From Pseudomonadota bacterium (GTDB lineage: Bacteria; Pseudomonadota; Gammaproteobacteria; Burkholderiales; Burkholderiaceae_C), in contig JAJZAQ010000024.1 of NCBI GenBank assembly GCA_021799355.1, positions 1-41,247 of the forward strand: a stretch of DNA of 41,247 bases, in the 5' to 3' direction. The notes beneath the pieces were generated by a model that saw nothing but the letters and a program-made list of their open reading frames with translations, was not told where the DNA came from and made no database searches. The position numbers and the translations under genes were made by a program. Of this stretch, positions 1-9,603 are shown piece by piece. The first letter of the stretch is position 1. Every line of letters starts with the position of its first letter.

Positions 1-3000
1 TGCGCGTGAGGAAACGCTGCGTCACCCGGCGGACGGTGATCGAATCGTCGACCACCATGACCAGCGGTGCGACCGCGCGCGGCGGCGCCGCGCCTTCGGC
101 TGCCGCACCGGCTGCAGCCGGCTGTTGCGGCGCGGCGGGCTCGGCCTGCACCGCCACCGGGGCCGGCTCGGGGGCGGCGGTCTGCTGCGCGGCGCGCATG
201 CGCGCCACGGCGTCGTCGCCGTACACCGCAGCCAGCGCCACCGGGTTGTAGATCAGCGCCGGGTCGCCCGAAGGCAGCACCGAAATGCCGGCCAGACCGG
301 GCACGCGCGCCAGCTGCGGGCCGAGGTTTTTCACCACGACTTCGCGGTTGCCGAGCACTTCGTCGACCTGGATGGCCACGCGCTGCGTCGCGCTGCGGAT
401 GACCACCACCGGCACGCTCTTGCCAAACGGCTCGCTGCTGGCACCGGATAGACCGAGTAGCGCGCCCAGCCAGTAGAACGGCAGCACCGCACCGCCGTAG
501 TCGATGGACAGCTGGCGCGCCGCCGTGGCGATCTGCTCGGGCTTGTAGCGCAGCACGATATCCACCAGGTTGGCCGGCACGGCATACGTGGTGTTGCCGG
601 TGCGCAGCAGCACGACGTGGGTGATCGCCGTGGTCAGCGGCAGCAGCAGGGTGAAACGCGCGCCCGCGCCGGGCTGGTTGTCCAGCAGCACGCGGCCGCC
701 GAGGGCGTTGACTTCGGTGCGTACCACGTCCAACCCGACGCCGCGCCCGGCGACTTCGGTGGTCTGCTCGGCGCTGCTGAAGTTCGGGCGGAAGATGAGC
801 TGTGCCAGATCGGCGTCGGACATCGCCTGCCCCGGGGCGATCAGACCCAGCCGCTCGGCTTTGGCGCGGATGGCGGCGTAGTCCAGCCCGCGGCCATCGT
901 CGGCCACGGTGATGACCACTTCATTGCCGTCCTGCCGCAAGCTCAGCGTGATCGTGCCGACTTCGGGTTTGCCCTTGGCGCGGCGCTCCTGCGGCGATTC
1001 GATGCCATGCGCCACGGCGTTGCGCAGCAGGTGATCGAAACTGCCGGCCACCCGGTCGAGCACGCCGCGGTCCAGCTCGATGGTGCCGCCGACGATCTCC
1101 AGCCGCACCGCCTTGTTCAGGTCTTTGGCGGCCTGGCGCACGGTGCGGTACAGCCGCTCGGACAGACTGTCGAATTCCACCATGCGGGTGCGCAGCAGGT
1201 CGCGCTGCAGTTCGCGCGTCTGCCGCGCCTGGCGGGTCATGTCGTCCTCGGCCTCGCGCAGCAGGCGACCCAGCGTGCCCTGCACCATGGCGATGTCGTT
1301 GACCGACTCGGCCATCATGCGGGTGAGCTCCTGGGTGCGGGTGAAGCGGTCGAATTCCAGCGGGTCGAATTCGCGGTGCTCGTCACGCGCGGCCTGCACC
1401 TGCGCGGTCATTTGCGCCTCGGCCTGGATTTCGATTTCGCGCACCTGCTGGCGCAGACGTTCGAGGTTGTCGCTCAGATCGTTCACCGAGTTGCGCATGG
1501 CCGCGAACTCGCTTTCAAGCCGCGCGCGGGAAATGGTGATTTCGCCTGCCTGGTTGACCAGGCGGTCGAGCAGGCCGGCACGCACCCGCACCGCCTGCGC
1601 CGCGATGCGGGCTGCCGGCGCGCGCGCGGCTGCAGACGCTGCCGGCTGGGCGGCTGGCGTCGCCGGGGCGATGGCCGGCGGGGTGTGAGACGCCGGGATG
1701 GCTGCAGCGGCAGGCTGCGGCGGCGAGGCGGGCACCGTGCCTTGCTCCTGCCCGGCGGGGGCTGCCGGCCGCGCTTCGGGCAGGAACACTTCGGCCTGGC
1801 TCGCCGCCGGGACGTCGAGCAGCTCGGTCTGCCCGCTTTGCGCCGCAGCGCACAACCGGTCGAAGCGGGTGTTGAGATGGTCGAACCGGCTGAGCAGTTC
1901 GGCCAGATCGGCTTCGCTCACCGGGGCGTTGGCGGCGAGGGCGTCGATGTCGGATTCGAGGTTGTGCGCCAACTCGCCGAGCTGCATCGCCCCGGCCATG
2001 CGGGCGCTGCCCTTGAGGGTGTGCAGCGCCCGCATGGCCTGCGCCGCGGCGCCGGCATCGGCCGGGTTTTGTTCCCACTGCCGCAGACTGCCTGCCAGCG
2101 CGGGCAGCAGTTCGCTCGCCTCCTCCTCGAAAATCGGGAACAGATCGGGGTCGATGGTGTCGACGAGCTGCGCGGCCAGCGCCTGCTCGCCGCGCTGCGC
2201 CGCGGGCGCAGCCACGCCGGCAGGCTGCGCAGCGACAGCGACTTCGGCGGACGGCACCGGCTCAGACACCGGCTCAGGCACCGGCTCAGGCACCGGCTCA
2301 GGCACCGGCTCAGGCACCGGCTCAGGCACCGGCTCAGGCGCGGCGGGCGCTTCGGCGGGTTGCGCGGCGGCGGTCAGTGCGGCGTCGCGCAGCGCCTCCA
2401 GCCGGGTCAGCAGCTCGGGTTGAACGGGTTTGAGAATACCTGCGGCGAACTGGTGCAGCAGCTGTTTGATGTCGCTGGCTGCCTGCGCCAGGGCGTCCAG
2501 ATCGGCGGACGGCAGGGCGGCCAGGGCGGAGGCGTCCGGCAGGTCGAGCAGGGCGTCGAGTGCGTGCTCGGTCTGGCTGGCGAGCTCGGCCACGCCGTGC
2601 AGACCGACCGTGGCCGAGCTGCCGGCGAGCTTGTGCGCCGCCACCGAAGCGTCTTCGCCGGTGTCGCGCACGCGGTCGCGCAGCCAGTTCTGCACCTGTG
2701 TCTGCAGGCGGCGCGACAGCTCGTCGGCCTCGGCAAGGTAAATGGTGTACAGCGGCGTGGGAATGCGCAGATCGCCGATTTGCTTGTAACCTGGCTCGGG
2801 CATTGCCGCGGTTGCCTGCGGCGCGGGCGGCACCGGCTCTAGCCCGGCGGCTGCTTCGGGTGCGCTGCCGGCAGCCGGTTCCGCCAGTGCTTCGCTGGCG
2901 GCTTCGGCCACCGGCTCGGCAACAGGCTCGGCAACAGGCTCGGCAACAGGCTCGGCAACAGGCTCGGCTGGCGGTTCTGCGGCGGTTTGCGGCGCGGGTG

Positions 3001-5857
3001 GGGCCGGCAGGTCGAGGTCGAAGTCGGCGAAAAATGCGCCGAAATCGGCAAGCTCGGTGGCTTGCCCGGCGGTTTCGCTGTCGGCGGTCTGGGATGCGGG
3101 CGGTTCTGCGGCGGCGGGGTGCGTCTGCTCTGCCGGCGCAGCGCCAACGTCGATCGGCGGCAGGCTGGGCAGGGCGTCGAGCAGGGTGTCGAGCTCGGCG
3201 GCGAATGGCGTGGTGTGTGGCTCGGAGTGTGGTGCAGTTGCCGGCGTGGCGGCCTCGGCTCCGGCGTCGGACGGGGCGATAACCGCGGTTGCGGCGGCGG
3301 CCGCTTCCGGTGCGGCAGGGGCGCGGGCGCCGGTGGCAGCGGTTTCGGCTCCAGCGGCTGCGGCCGGCGGGATGGGCTGGCCGGCGGCGAACGCCTCGGC
3401 TGCCGCGCGCAGCGTGGCGCTGCTGTAGCGGTCTGCCGTGGCGTTCTGGATGGCCTCGGTCCAGCCGCCGAGTTCGTCGAGCGCGTATGCGGCCAGATCG
3501 AGCAGCGGGGTGCTGGCGTGGTGCTGCTCGGCGATTTCGCGGTTGAACACCTGTTCGAGCGCCCAGGCGGCTTCACCGTAGTCGCGCAGTCCGACCATGC
3601 GCGAACTGCCCTTGAGGGTATGGAAGGCGCGTCGCAGGCTGACCAGAGCGGCGTCGTCTGCCGGGTGCTGGCGCAATTGCTGCAACAGTTCGTGCGCGTT
3701 GGCGATGACTTCGCGCGCTTCGTCGAGAAAAATCGCGGTCAGTTCGTCTTCGGCGCTGTCTTCGGTCTTGTCTTCTGCCGCTGACAAGGCCGGGGCGGCA
3801 GGGGCCGGGGCCGCGGCGGGGGCCGGCTCGGGCGTCTGCGGCTCGGGCACGGCGACGGGGGCCGCAGCCGCCGGCTGAGCCGGCTCTGTTGGGGCCGCTT
3901 CGGGCGCCGTGCCCAGCTCGGTGCCGAGCTGCGCCGGAATCTCGGGCACGCCAGCCAGTGCGGCCTGTTCCTTGAGATGCGCCAGACGTTGCTCGGCCTG
4001 GTCTGCAGGCAGGCCCTGCGCCAGTTCGTCCTTGAGTTGCTGCGCCGCCTGTTCGACGTCCTGTTGCAGCGTCGGCGGGGCTGCGCGCGGTGTGGATGGC
4101 ACGACGGCGCGCAGGGTCTTGTTCGCGTCATCGAATACGAACAGGGTCTTGGCCAGCTCGGGTTGGTAGGACAACATGTCCACCAGAAAGCCGAGCACGC
4201 CGATATTGTTCGCCAGCGCGTCGAAGCGGGCGGCGTCGGCGACGGCGTCCGGGCGCAGCAGATCGTCGATTTCGTTGCGCAGATAGCCCAGCGCGCTGCT
4301 CGCCACGTCGATGCCCAGCACCGAGAACACGCCGCGCATTTGCGACAGCAGCGGCGGCACCTGGGCCAGTTCGGGTTTTTGCGTCGGGTCGCGGAAATAG
4401 GCGTCGAGCAGCTTTTCCACCGTGTTCATGTCGGCGCGCAGTTCGTGCACCACGCTGCCCATCGTCTGCGTTTCGGACGACTGGCGGAACAGGTCTTCCA
4501 TCCACCCGGCCAGCGGGTCGGGGGAGAGCCCCTGGAGGCTTTGCTGCAGACGCTGGGCGAGGATTTGCGCCCGCTCGACAAAACGCTGTTCCTCCGGGCG
4601 GAAATGGGCGAAGGCGATTTCGAGGAACAGGATGGCGGTGGCCACGTCCAGCGCGCGCTCGGGGCTGAGGAAGTCGCTGCGCGCGCTGATTTGTTTGAAC
4701 ATCGACGCCAGCGCGTCGGCCAGTTTTTCGCTGCCCGGGGCCAGGGCGGACAGGGGTTGTTTGAGCGATTGCGCCAGCTCGACCAGGCGCGCCATGCGCG
4801 TGGGATCGATGTGCGCCTGCGCGTGCCCGGCCAGCGCGCTCCAGGCATCGCGCAGGGTCTGCACGCGTTTGCGCACTTGCTGGATCAGCGCCGGGTCGAT
4901 CAGCCCGAAGTGGCTTTGGTGGTAGTCGGCAAACGGCGCCGCGCGCAGCTGCAGCTTGCGGTCGATGGCGCCGAGAACCGGCAGGACGGCCTGATCGCCA
5001 GCGCCGTGCAGCGCCTGGGCGCAGAAAAACGTCAGCTCGTGTCCCAGACGCTGCGGCGCCGGGGTCTGGCCATGGAGCTGGCTGCGCAACTGCAGGTTCA
5101 GCCGGTTGAGCAGACGCTTGATGTCCAGGTCGGGGCTGAGCAGACCGTTGCCCAGCGCCTCGAACACCCCGCGGGCGAGCCACCACAGGCTGGCCGCGGG
5201 GCCGTCGCTGCTGGCCTGCGCGGCGCGCGCCACGGCGTCGAGATCGCGCCAGGCGGCGGCGAGCTGCTGGCCGCGCAGCACGTGCAGCAGGGCGACTTCG
5301 AAGCGCGCACGGTCTTCGGCGCCCAGGGCGTGCGTTGCCGTCTCGGCGGGGGCGTCCGGCCAGGACCAGTCGTAGTCCCACAGGTCGGCGGGGTGGATGC
5401 GCTCGGCCTGCGCCAGCTCCATCAGATCCCGGTACTGCGGGTAGAGTTTGAGCGCGGGCTCGTTTTTGCCTGCACGCTGGGTTTCGAGGTAGTCGATGAG
5501 GGCGTTGAACCCGGCTTCGAAGCGCTGCAGCGCGGCGGCGTCGAACTGTTCGGGGTGGTCGATCAGCCGATCCAGCGCGGTTTCCGCGGCCTGTAGCAGG
5601 CGCGCGGCGCCGAAAAATCCGAGCAGCTCGACGGCCCCGGTGGCCTGGTGCACCTGCGCGCGCGCGGCGCGCAAGCCGGATTTTTCCTCCTGGCTCGCTG
5701 CGAGCACGCCGTCGCCCTGCGGCTGCGCCGCGCGTTTGAGCGCCGTGCGCGCGGACTGCAGGTTGTCGCTGATCTGGTCGAGCAACCAGGCCAGCGGGCC
5801 CATGTCCGTTTCCGGGACGGCGTGCGCGGCGGGGTTCGGGGCGGAGACAGTGTTCAT
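1..5857 (-). CDS. chpA: ChpA/PilL-type hybrid chemotaxis histidine kinase (partial, C-terminus cut by window edge)
   Basis: This is a CheA-like kinase of the type IV pilus chemosensory pathway; about 1952 residues lie in the window. I see His phosphotransfer (Hpt) signatures at H70 (HQATGAVELLG), H746 (HTLKGSSRMVG), H1075 (HKLAGSSATVG) and H1279 (HTLKGSARMAG). A further Hpt-like segment has Ser505 at the His position (SQMRGVFSVLG). Pro/Ala/Glu-rich linkers separate the modules. Then follow the dimerisation helices, an HATPase with N box (HLLRNAVAHGIE) and DDGRGLD, a CheW-like domain, a second Ala/Pro linker, and a receiver domain that starts with VDDSITVRR and runs off the left edge. Start ATG is at 5857, 49 bases after the pilJ stop, with no clear Shine-Dalgarno. 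In the family, phosphate passes to PilG and PilH, both encoded just upstream. No stop codon is present in the window. Identity is secure; the exact number of phosphotransfer domains is less so. Confidence 0.93.
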   Translation of the reverse strand, partial: MNTVSAPNPAAHAVPETDMGPLAWLLDQISDNLQSARTALKRAAQPQGDGVLAASQEEKSGLRAARAQVHQATGAVELLGFFGAARLLQAAETALDRLIDHPEQFDAAALQRFEAGFNALIDYLETQRAGKNEPALKLYPQYRDLMELAQAERIHPADLWDYDWSWPDAPAETATHALGAEDRARFEVALLHVLRGQQLAAAWRDLDAVARAAQASSDGPAASLWWLARGVFEALGNGLLSPDLDIKRLLNRLNLQLRSQLHGQTPAPQRLGHELTFFCAQALHGAGDQAVLPVLGAIDRKLQLRAAPFADYHQSHFGLIDPALIQQVRKRVQTLRDAWSALAGHAQAHIDPTRMARLVELAQSLKQPLSALAPGSEKLADALASMFKQISARSDFLSPERALDVATAILFLEIAFAHFRPEEQRFVERAQILAQRLQQSLQGLSPDPLAGWMEDLFRQSSETQTMGSVVHELRADMNTVEKLLDAYFRDPTQKPELAQVPPLLSQMRGVFSVLGIDVASSALGYLRNEIDDLLRPDAVADAARFDALANNIGVLGFLVDMLSYQPELAKTLFVFDDANKTLRAVVPSTPRAAPPTLQQDVEQAAQQLKDELAQGLPADQAEQRLAHLKEQAALAGVPEIPAQLGTELGTAPEAAPTEPAQPAAAAPVAVPEPQTPEPAPAAAPAPAAPALSAAEDKTEDSAEDELTAIFLDEAREVIANAHELLQQLRQHPADDAALVSLRRAFHTLKGSSRMVGLRDYGEAAWALEQVFNREIAEQHHASTPLLDLAAYALDELGGWTEAIQNATADRYSSATLRAAAEAFAAGQPIPPAAAAGAETAATGARAPAAPEAAAAATAVIAPSDAGAEAATPATAPHSEPHTTPFAAELDTLLDALPSLPPIDVGAAPAEQTHPAAAEPPASQTADSETAGQATELADFGAFFADFDLDLPAPPAPQTAAEPPAEPVAEPVAEPVAEPVAEPVAEAASEALAEPAAGSAPEAAAGLEPVPPAPQATAAMPEPGYKQIGDLRIPTPLYTIYLAEADELSRRLQTQVQNWLRDRVRDTGEDASVAAHKLAGSSATVGLHGVAELASQTEHALDALLDLPDASALAALPSADLDALAQAASDIKQLLHQFAAGILKPVQPELLTRLEALRDAALTAAAQPAEAPAAPEPVPEPVPEPVPEPVPEPVPEPVSEPVPSAEVAVAAQPAGVAAPAAQRGEQALAAQLVDTIDPDLFPIFEEEASELLPALAGSLRQWEQNPADAGAAAQAMRALHTLKGSARMAGAMQLGELAHNLESDIDALAANAPVSEADLAELLSRFDHLNTRFDRLCAAAQSGQTELLDVPAASQAEVFLPEARPAAPAGQEQGTVPASPPQPAAAAIPASHTPPAIAPATPAAQPAASAAARAPAARIAAQAVRVRAGLLDRLVNQAGEITISRARLESEFAAMRNSVNDLSDNLERLRQQVREIEIQAEAQMTAQVQAARDEHREFDPLEFDRFTRTQELTRMMAESVNDIAMVQGTLGRLLREAEDDMTRQARQTRELQRDLLRTRMVEFDSLSERLYRTVRQAAKDLNKAVRLEIVGGTIELDRGVLDRVAGSFDHLLRNAVAHGIESPQERRAKGKPEVGTITLSLRQDGNEVVITVADDGRGLDYAAIRAKAERLGLIAPGQAMSDADLAQLIFRPNFSSAEQTTEVAGRGVGLDVVRTEVNALGGRVLLDNQPGAGARFTLLLPLTTAITHVVLLRTGNTTYAVPANLVDIVLRYKPEQIATAARQLSIDYGGAVLPFYWLGALLGLSGASSEPFGKSVPVVVIRSATQRVAIQVDEVLGNREVVVKNLGPQLARVPGLAGISVLPSGDPALIYNPVALAAVYGDDAVARMRAAQQTAAPEPAPVAVQAEPAAPQQPAAAGAAAEGAAPPRAVAPLVMVVDDSITVRRVTQRFLTR
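2253..2336 (-). repeat. Seven tandem 12-bp repeats coding (VPEP)n linker of ChpA
   Basis: The plus-strand unit GGCACCGGCTCA occurs seven times in a row, with one single-base variant (the second copy begins GACACC). Read on the minus strand it encodes alternating Pro-Glu-Pro-Val/Ser, giving an extended linker between the Hpt domains at H1075 and H1279. Because the unit is a multiple of 3, copy-number change would keep the reading frame. Confidence 0.95.
2921..2968 (-). repeat. Four tandem 12-bp repeats coding (EPVA)n linker of ChpA
   Basis: The plus-strand unit AACAGGCTCGGC is repeated four times exactly, with a degenerate copy (CACCGGCTCGGC) just before it at 2909-2920. On the minus strand it encodes Ala-Glu-Pro-Val. 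It lies in the linker before the Hpt domain at H1075 and differs in unit sequence from the other repeat in the same gene. Confidence 0.93.
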
Positions 5858-5905
5858 GCCGGAAATGCCGAGTGACGGGCGAGGAGATCGACTGGGTTGG
5901 GCGGC

Positions 5906-8116
5906 TTACTGGATCTTGAACCGCGACACCGATTGCCGCAGGTCGTCGGCCACGCGGGCGAGTTCGCGCACCAGCGCGGCGGTCGATCGCGTGCCCTCGG
6001 AGGTCTGCTCGGTCACGGTGAAAATGGTCTGGATGTTTTCGGCAACCTTGTTCGCCGAAGCCGCCTCGTCCTGCGTTTGCTGCGCGATGCGGGTAATGAG
6101 GTCGGCGAGTTGGCGCGACACCTGGTCGATCTGCGCCAGCGCGGCACCGGCGTTGTCGGCGAGCTTGGCCCCTTCGACCACGCCCTGCGTGCTCTTTTCC
6201 ATCGCCGCCACGGCGTCCTGCGTGTCGGTCTGAATGGTGCGCACCAGCGCGGCGATCTGCTTGGCGGATTCGGCTGAACGCTCGGCCAGCCGCTGCACTT
6301 CCTCGGCCACCACGGAGAAGCCGCGTCCGGCTTCACCGGCGGAGGCGGCCTGAATCGCGGCGTTGAGCGCCAGCACGTTGGTCTGCTCGGTGATGTCGGA
6401 AATCAGCTCGGTGATTTCGCCGATCTCCTGCGAGCTTTCACCCAGGCGCTTGATGCGCTTGGAGGTGTCCTGGATCTGCTCGCGGATGCTGTTCATGCCG
6501 TCGATGGAGTTGCGCACCGCGCGCTGCCCCTGCGCGGCGGCCTGCAGCGACTGGTTCGCCACCTCGGCGGACTGTTGCGCCTGCACCGAGACCTGCTGGA
6601 TGTGCTGCGCCATGTCGAGCACCGACTGGCCGGTTTCGCGGATCACCTTGAGTTGCTCGTCGGCCTGCTGCATCAGCCGGTCCGACGTGGTTTGCGCCTG
6701 CGCCGCGCCTTCGCCCACCTGGTCGGCGGTCTGCTGCACCTGGGCGACGAGGTTGCGCAGCTCTTCCACGGTGTAGTTCACCGAGTCGGCGATGGCGCCG
6801 GTGATGTCCTCGGTCACGGTGGCCTGTTGCGTCAGGTCGCCCTCGGCCACGGTCTGCAGCTCGTTCATCAGCCGCAGAATCGCCGCCTGGTTCGACTCGT
6901 TGGTGCGGCGGGCTTCGAGCTCCAAGCGCTCGCTCTGCCGGCGCTGCATTTCCACCAGAGCGGCGCGCTGCCGCGCCTCGTTGAGCATGATGTAGATCAG
7001 GTCGGTCGCGGCGATGATGGCCAGCACACCCAGCACAATGATGAACACGATCGCCGCCCAGTTCACGCCGCTGCGCGTCAGATACTGGGTTTGCAGCTGG
7101 TTGATGTGCTCATAGAGCTGGCCGGAGGCGGTGAGCACCGCGGCTTGCGCCTGACGCGCTGCGGCCAGACCCGGCAGGTTGGCCAGCAGGCTGCGCGCGG
7201 CCGCCTCGGTCTTGGCGTAGGTTTGGATCAGCTGCTGCAACTGTTGCCGCGCCTGCGGGTCGGACAGGGCGGTGAGCTGCAGGTCGCTGTTGCCGTTGAG
7301 CAGGCCCTTGCTCAGGTCGTTGAACGTGCTCAGGTCCTTGCCCAGGCTGAACACGGCTTCAGGACGCACTCCCTGGAACGACAGAAAGGCGTTGGCCGAT
7401 TTGTCGATACGCTGCGTGAGCATGGCGAGCTGACTGGCGGCGTTGATGTCGCTGGCCGGGGCTTTGAGCTGCAGCAGCAGCGACGTCAGCGTCTGCGCAC
7501 TGTCGAGCAGGGCGTCGGTCTGGCGGTTGATGTCGCTGAGCTGCTGCGCCGTGGTCGTGAGCACGTCCTGCTGCTTGAGCAGCAGATTGGCGTTTTTCAC
7601 GCTGATGTCGGTTTCGGTGGAGATTTTGTCCAGCAGCGGCCGGGCGCCGACGGAGGTCGCGCTGTTGCGCAGCGTGTCCACTGCGGATTTGAGTGCGTCG
7701 GCGCTGGAGCGCACGGTGCCGAAGGCGTCTTTGTTGCCGAGCAGTGCCGCGTTCATCGCCCGCGCCAGGCGCTGCGACTGCGTCAGCGCCGCGCCGCTGG
7801 ACTCGATTTGCCGCGCCGAGTCGGACGTACCGCGCAGCACGACGATGAGCGTCAGGCCGAGCAGCACCAGCGAGATGATGAGCAGCACGCCGTAAAACCG
7901 CTGCTGCTGCGCCAGCTGCATGCGGCCGATCTGCGGCAGGCGCAAGATGAGCGGCTTGCCGCCCTGCGCCTGGGCGAGCGCGGCGGTGGGGTCGCTCAGG
8001 CTGGAGTCGATCTGCAGCGTTTCCTGTCCGTTGCGGGCGAACGCGGTGGGCGCGATTTCGGTGTCGGTTTGTGCGGCTTTGTTTTTCGTACCGAACAGGG
8101 ACGAGAGTAAGGACAT
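5906..8116 (-). CDS. pilJ: PilJ, methyl-accepting chemotaxis transducer of the Chp/Pil system
   Basis: This membrane chemoreceptor of 736 residues feeds the ChpA kinase. It has a cytoplasmic N-terminal segment, a first transmembrane helix at about 74-95, a long periplasmic region, and a second helix at about 350-375 ([20 protein letters not shown]). Next come a HAMP-like linker and a coiled-coil signalling domain whose hairpin tip contains [20 protein letters not shown], the hallmark of these receptors. I chose ATG 8116 ([11 protein letters not shown]) because GGAG lies five bases upstream; an in-frame TTG at 8155 is less likely. The gene sits between pilI and chpA. The product is probably polar and inserted in the inner membrane. 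The ligand cannot be read from the sequence. Confidence 0.95.
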   Translation of the reverse strand: MSLLSSLFGTKNKAAQTDTEIAPTAFARNGQETLQIDSSLSDPTAALAQAQGGKPLILRLPQIGRMQLAQQQRFYGVLLIISLVLLGLTLIVVLRGTSDSARQIESSGAALTQSQRLARAMNAALLGNKDAFGTVRSSADALKSAVDTLRNSATSVGARPLLDKISTETDISVKNANLLLKQQDVLTTTAQQLSDINRQTDALLDSAQTLTSLLLQLKAPASDINAASQLAMLTQRIDKSANAFLSFQGVRPEAVFSLGKDLSTFNDLSKGLLNGNSDLQLTALSDPQARQQLQQLIQTYAKTEAAARSLLANLPGLAAARQAQAAVLTASGQLYEHINQLQTQYLTRSGVNWAAIVFIIVLGVLAIIAATDLIYIMLNEARQRAALVEMQRRQSERLELEARRTNESNQAAILRLMNELQTVAEGDLTQQATVTEDITGAIADSVNYTVEELRNLVAQVQQTADQVGEGAAQAQTTSDRLMQQADEQLKVIRETGQSVLDMAQHIQQVSVQAQQSAEVANQSLQAAAQGQRAVRNSIDGMNSIREQIQDTSKRIKRLGESSQEIGEITELISDITEQTNVLALNAAIQAASAGEAGRGFSVVAEEVQRLAERSAESAKQIAALVRTIQTDTQDAVAAMEKSTQGVVEGAKLADNAGAALAQIDQVSRQLADLITRIAQQTQDEAASANKVAENIQTIFTVTEQTSEGTRSTAALVRELARVADDLRQSVSRFKIQ

Positions 8117-8140
8117 GACCACTCCGGGAAAGCGTGAGAC

Positions 8141-8153
8141 GTTGAAATTCAAC
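8141..8153. promoter_or_regulatory. Perfect palindrome GTTGAA-A-TTCAAC between pilI and pilJ
   Basis: Two 6-bp arms flank a single A in an otherwise GC-rich 78-bp gap, about 25 bases upstream of the pilJ ATG. On the pilJ strand a short T run (GGTTTTTG) precedes it. It could be a protein-binding site or a small structure in the mRNA. No function is established. Confidence 0.4.
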
Positions 8154-8194
8154 AAAAACCAGCAGGTGGCGGGAAGACGCGGGGCATCGCGGGC

Positions 8195-8719
8195 TCACAC
8201 CACGTTGAGAAAGCGCTCGTTTTCCGCCAGCGCGAGCAAATCGACTTCATGCCAGACGTTCTGTTCGTCGTCGCGGTAGGCGGCAGTCAGCCAGGGGCGC
8301 GAGGCGTCGGCGCCGGCGTCGGCGTCCGGGTGCATCTGCTGCGGGCTGCGCAGGCCGGCGAGTTGATCGACGAGCAGCGCGGTGTTGAGGTCCAGCGCCG
8401 TGGCGAACTGCACCAACCGCGCCTGCGGCGTCGGCGGCGGTGCAGGCGCGGCGTCGTCGGCGTCGAGGAACTGGCCGAGGTGCACCACACCGCAGACCTG
8501 CCCGCGCAGGCTCACCAGACCGAGAAACCACGGCCGTGCGTGCGGCAACGCGGTGGCCGGCTGCACTGGCGAGATTTCGCCGGAGAACTCCAGCGGCAGC
8601 AGCAGCCGCCAGCGCCCGGCGCGCACCGCCAGCCAGCGGGATGGCGACTGCCCGCTCTGCGCCGCGTGCAGGCGTTGCGCGAGGTGGGTCTGGAATTCGC
8701 GGAGCGAGGCTCGTGACAT
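8195..8719 (-). CDS. pilI: PilI, CheW-like adaptor
   Basis: This 174-residue protein has a single CheW-like domain, the scaffold that couples the PilJ receptor to the ChpA kinase. Visible family traits are the segment WLAVRAGRWRLLLPL, then GEISPVQPATALPHARPWFLGLVSLRGQVCGVVHLGQFL, which matches the CheW pattern of a hydrophobic beta strand, an I/V-P turn and a G-L-x-x-LRG-x-V core. Start ATG is at 8719. The order pilG-pilH-pilI-pilJ-chpA is the standard one for this pathway and makes the assignment secure. The gap to pilH is 42 bases and to pilJ 78 bases. Confidence 0.9.
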   Translation of the reverse strand: MSRASLREFQTHLAQRLHAAQSGQSPSRWLAVRAGRWRLLLPLEFSGEISPVQPATALPHARPWFLGLVSLRGQVCGVVHLGQFLDADDAAPAPPPTPQARLVQFATALDLNTALLVDQLAGLRSPQQMHPDADAGADASRPWLTAAYRDDEQNVWHEVDLLALAENERFLNVV

Positions 8720-8761
8720 GGCGGCAACGCAGGGTGGGGACGGACGGCCGGATTGCGGTTT

Positions 8762-9127
8762 TCAGGGCAGGGCGCGGATTTTGTCGAGCAGCTCGGCGGC
8801 GTTGACCGGCTTGACGACGTAATCCGCGGCGCCCTGGCGCATTGCCCAGACTTTGTCGGTTTCGAGCTTTTTGCTCGTGCACATGATCACCGGGATGCCG
8901 GCGTAGGCCGGATCGCGCGTGATCTGCCGGGTGAGCTGAAAGCCGTTCTGCCCGGGCATGACCACGTCCATGAGGATGAGATCGGGTTTGACTGCCGACA
9001 GCATGGCCAGCGCCTGCTCGCCGTTTTCGGCAGTGTTGACCGTATAGCCGTGCTTGGTCAGCAGATCGGACAGGAAATACAGCTCTGTCTTGGAATCGTC
9101 GACGATGAGGATGTTGTGAACTGGCAT
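8762..9127 (-). CDS. pilH: PilH, single-domain response regulator
   Basis: This 121-residue CheY-like receiver has no output domain. The acidic pair is in ILIVDDSKTE, the phosphorylatable Asp in LILMDVVMPGQNGFQL, the conserved Thr in VIMCTSKK, and the Lys in ADYVVKPVN. In the family, PilH is a phosphate sink or retraction-side regulator of twitching motility, working against PilG. Start ATG 9127 gives MPVHNILIVDDS; longer upstream readings would run into pilG. It follows pilG by 20 bases and is surely cotranscribed with it. Confidence 0.93.
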   Translation of the reverse strand: MPVHNILIVDDSKTELYFLSDLLTKHGYTVNTAENGEQALAMLSAVKPDLILMDVVMPGQNGFQLTRQITRDPAYAGIPVIMCTSKKLETDKVWAMRQGAADYVVKPVNAAELLDKIRALP

Positions 9128-9147
9128 GGCGATCGTGGAAGAGAAAA

Positions 9148-9546
9148 TCAGGCGCCCGACGGTACGGCCTGCAGGTGGCGCTTGACCGCGTCGAGCAACT
9201 GGTCTTTGGTGAAAGGCTTGGTGAGGTAATCCTGCGCACCCACCATGCGGCCGCGCGCCTTGTCGAACACGCCGTCCTTGCTGGAGAGCATCACCACCGG
9301 GATGTGGGCGAACTTGCCGCTGCGGCGGATGACGGCCACGGTCTGGTAGCCGTCCAGGCGGGGCATGAGGATGTCGCAAAAAATCAGGTCGGGATGGTGG
9401 TCGTTGACCTTGGACAAGGCGTCGAACCCGTCTTCGGCGAGCACCACGTCGTAGCCAGCCTGCTTGAGAAAAATCTCGGCGCTGCGGCGGATGGTGTTGC
9501 TGTCATCGATGACCAACACTTTGAATGGGCTGGTGGGCGCAACCAT
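9148..9546 (-). CDS. pilG: PilG, single-domain response regulator
   Basis: This 132-residue CheY-like receiver is in the Chp pathway and is thought to promote pilus extension. It shows KVLVIDDSNTIRRSAEIFL at the N-terminus, the phospho-acceptor Asp in LIFCDILMPRLDGYQ, Ser in VVMLSSKDG, and the conserved Lys in QDYLTKPFTK. Start ATG 9546 (MVAPTSPFKV) has AAAGGA six to seven bases upstream, which rules against the upstream ATG at 9552. It is the first chemotaxis gene after the rubredoxin gene, 57 bases downstream of its stop. Confidence 0.94.
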   Translation of the reverse strand: MVAPTSPFKVLVIDDSNTIRRSAEIFLKQAGYDVVLAEDGFDALSKVNDHHPDLIFCDILMPRLDGYQTVAVIRRSGKFAHIPVVMLSSKDGVFDKARGRMVGAQDYLTKPFTKDQLLDAVKRHLQAVPSGA

Positions 9547-9603
9547 GCACATCCTTTGCAAAGGGTGGAAAGGAAAAACCGACGCGGTGACTGCCGTTCC
9601 CGA

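Noticed and set aside
2253-2336. Short direct repeats that could look like a CRISPR array
   Set aside because: The 12-bp units abut with no spacers and are in frame within chpA.
617-2842. A 741-codon plus-strand frame opposite chpA
   Set aside because: The minus strand encodes CheA and Hpt motifs in an uninterrupted frame; the plus-strand product is His/Arg/Gly-rich and has no recognisable domain.
8117-8155. PilJ start at TTG 8155
   Set aside because: ATG 8116 has GGAG at good spacing and begins a typical PilJ N-terminus.
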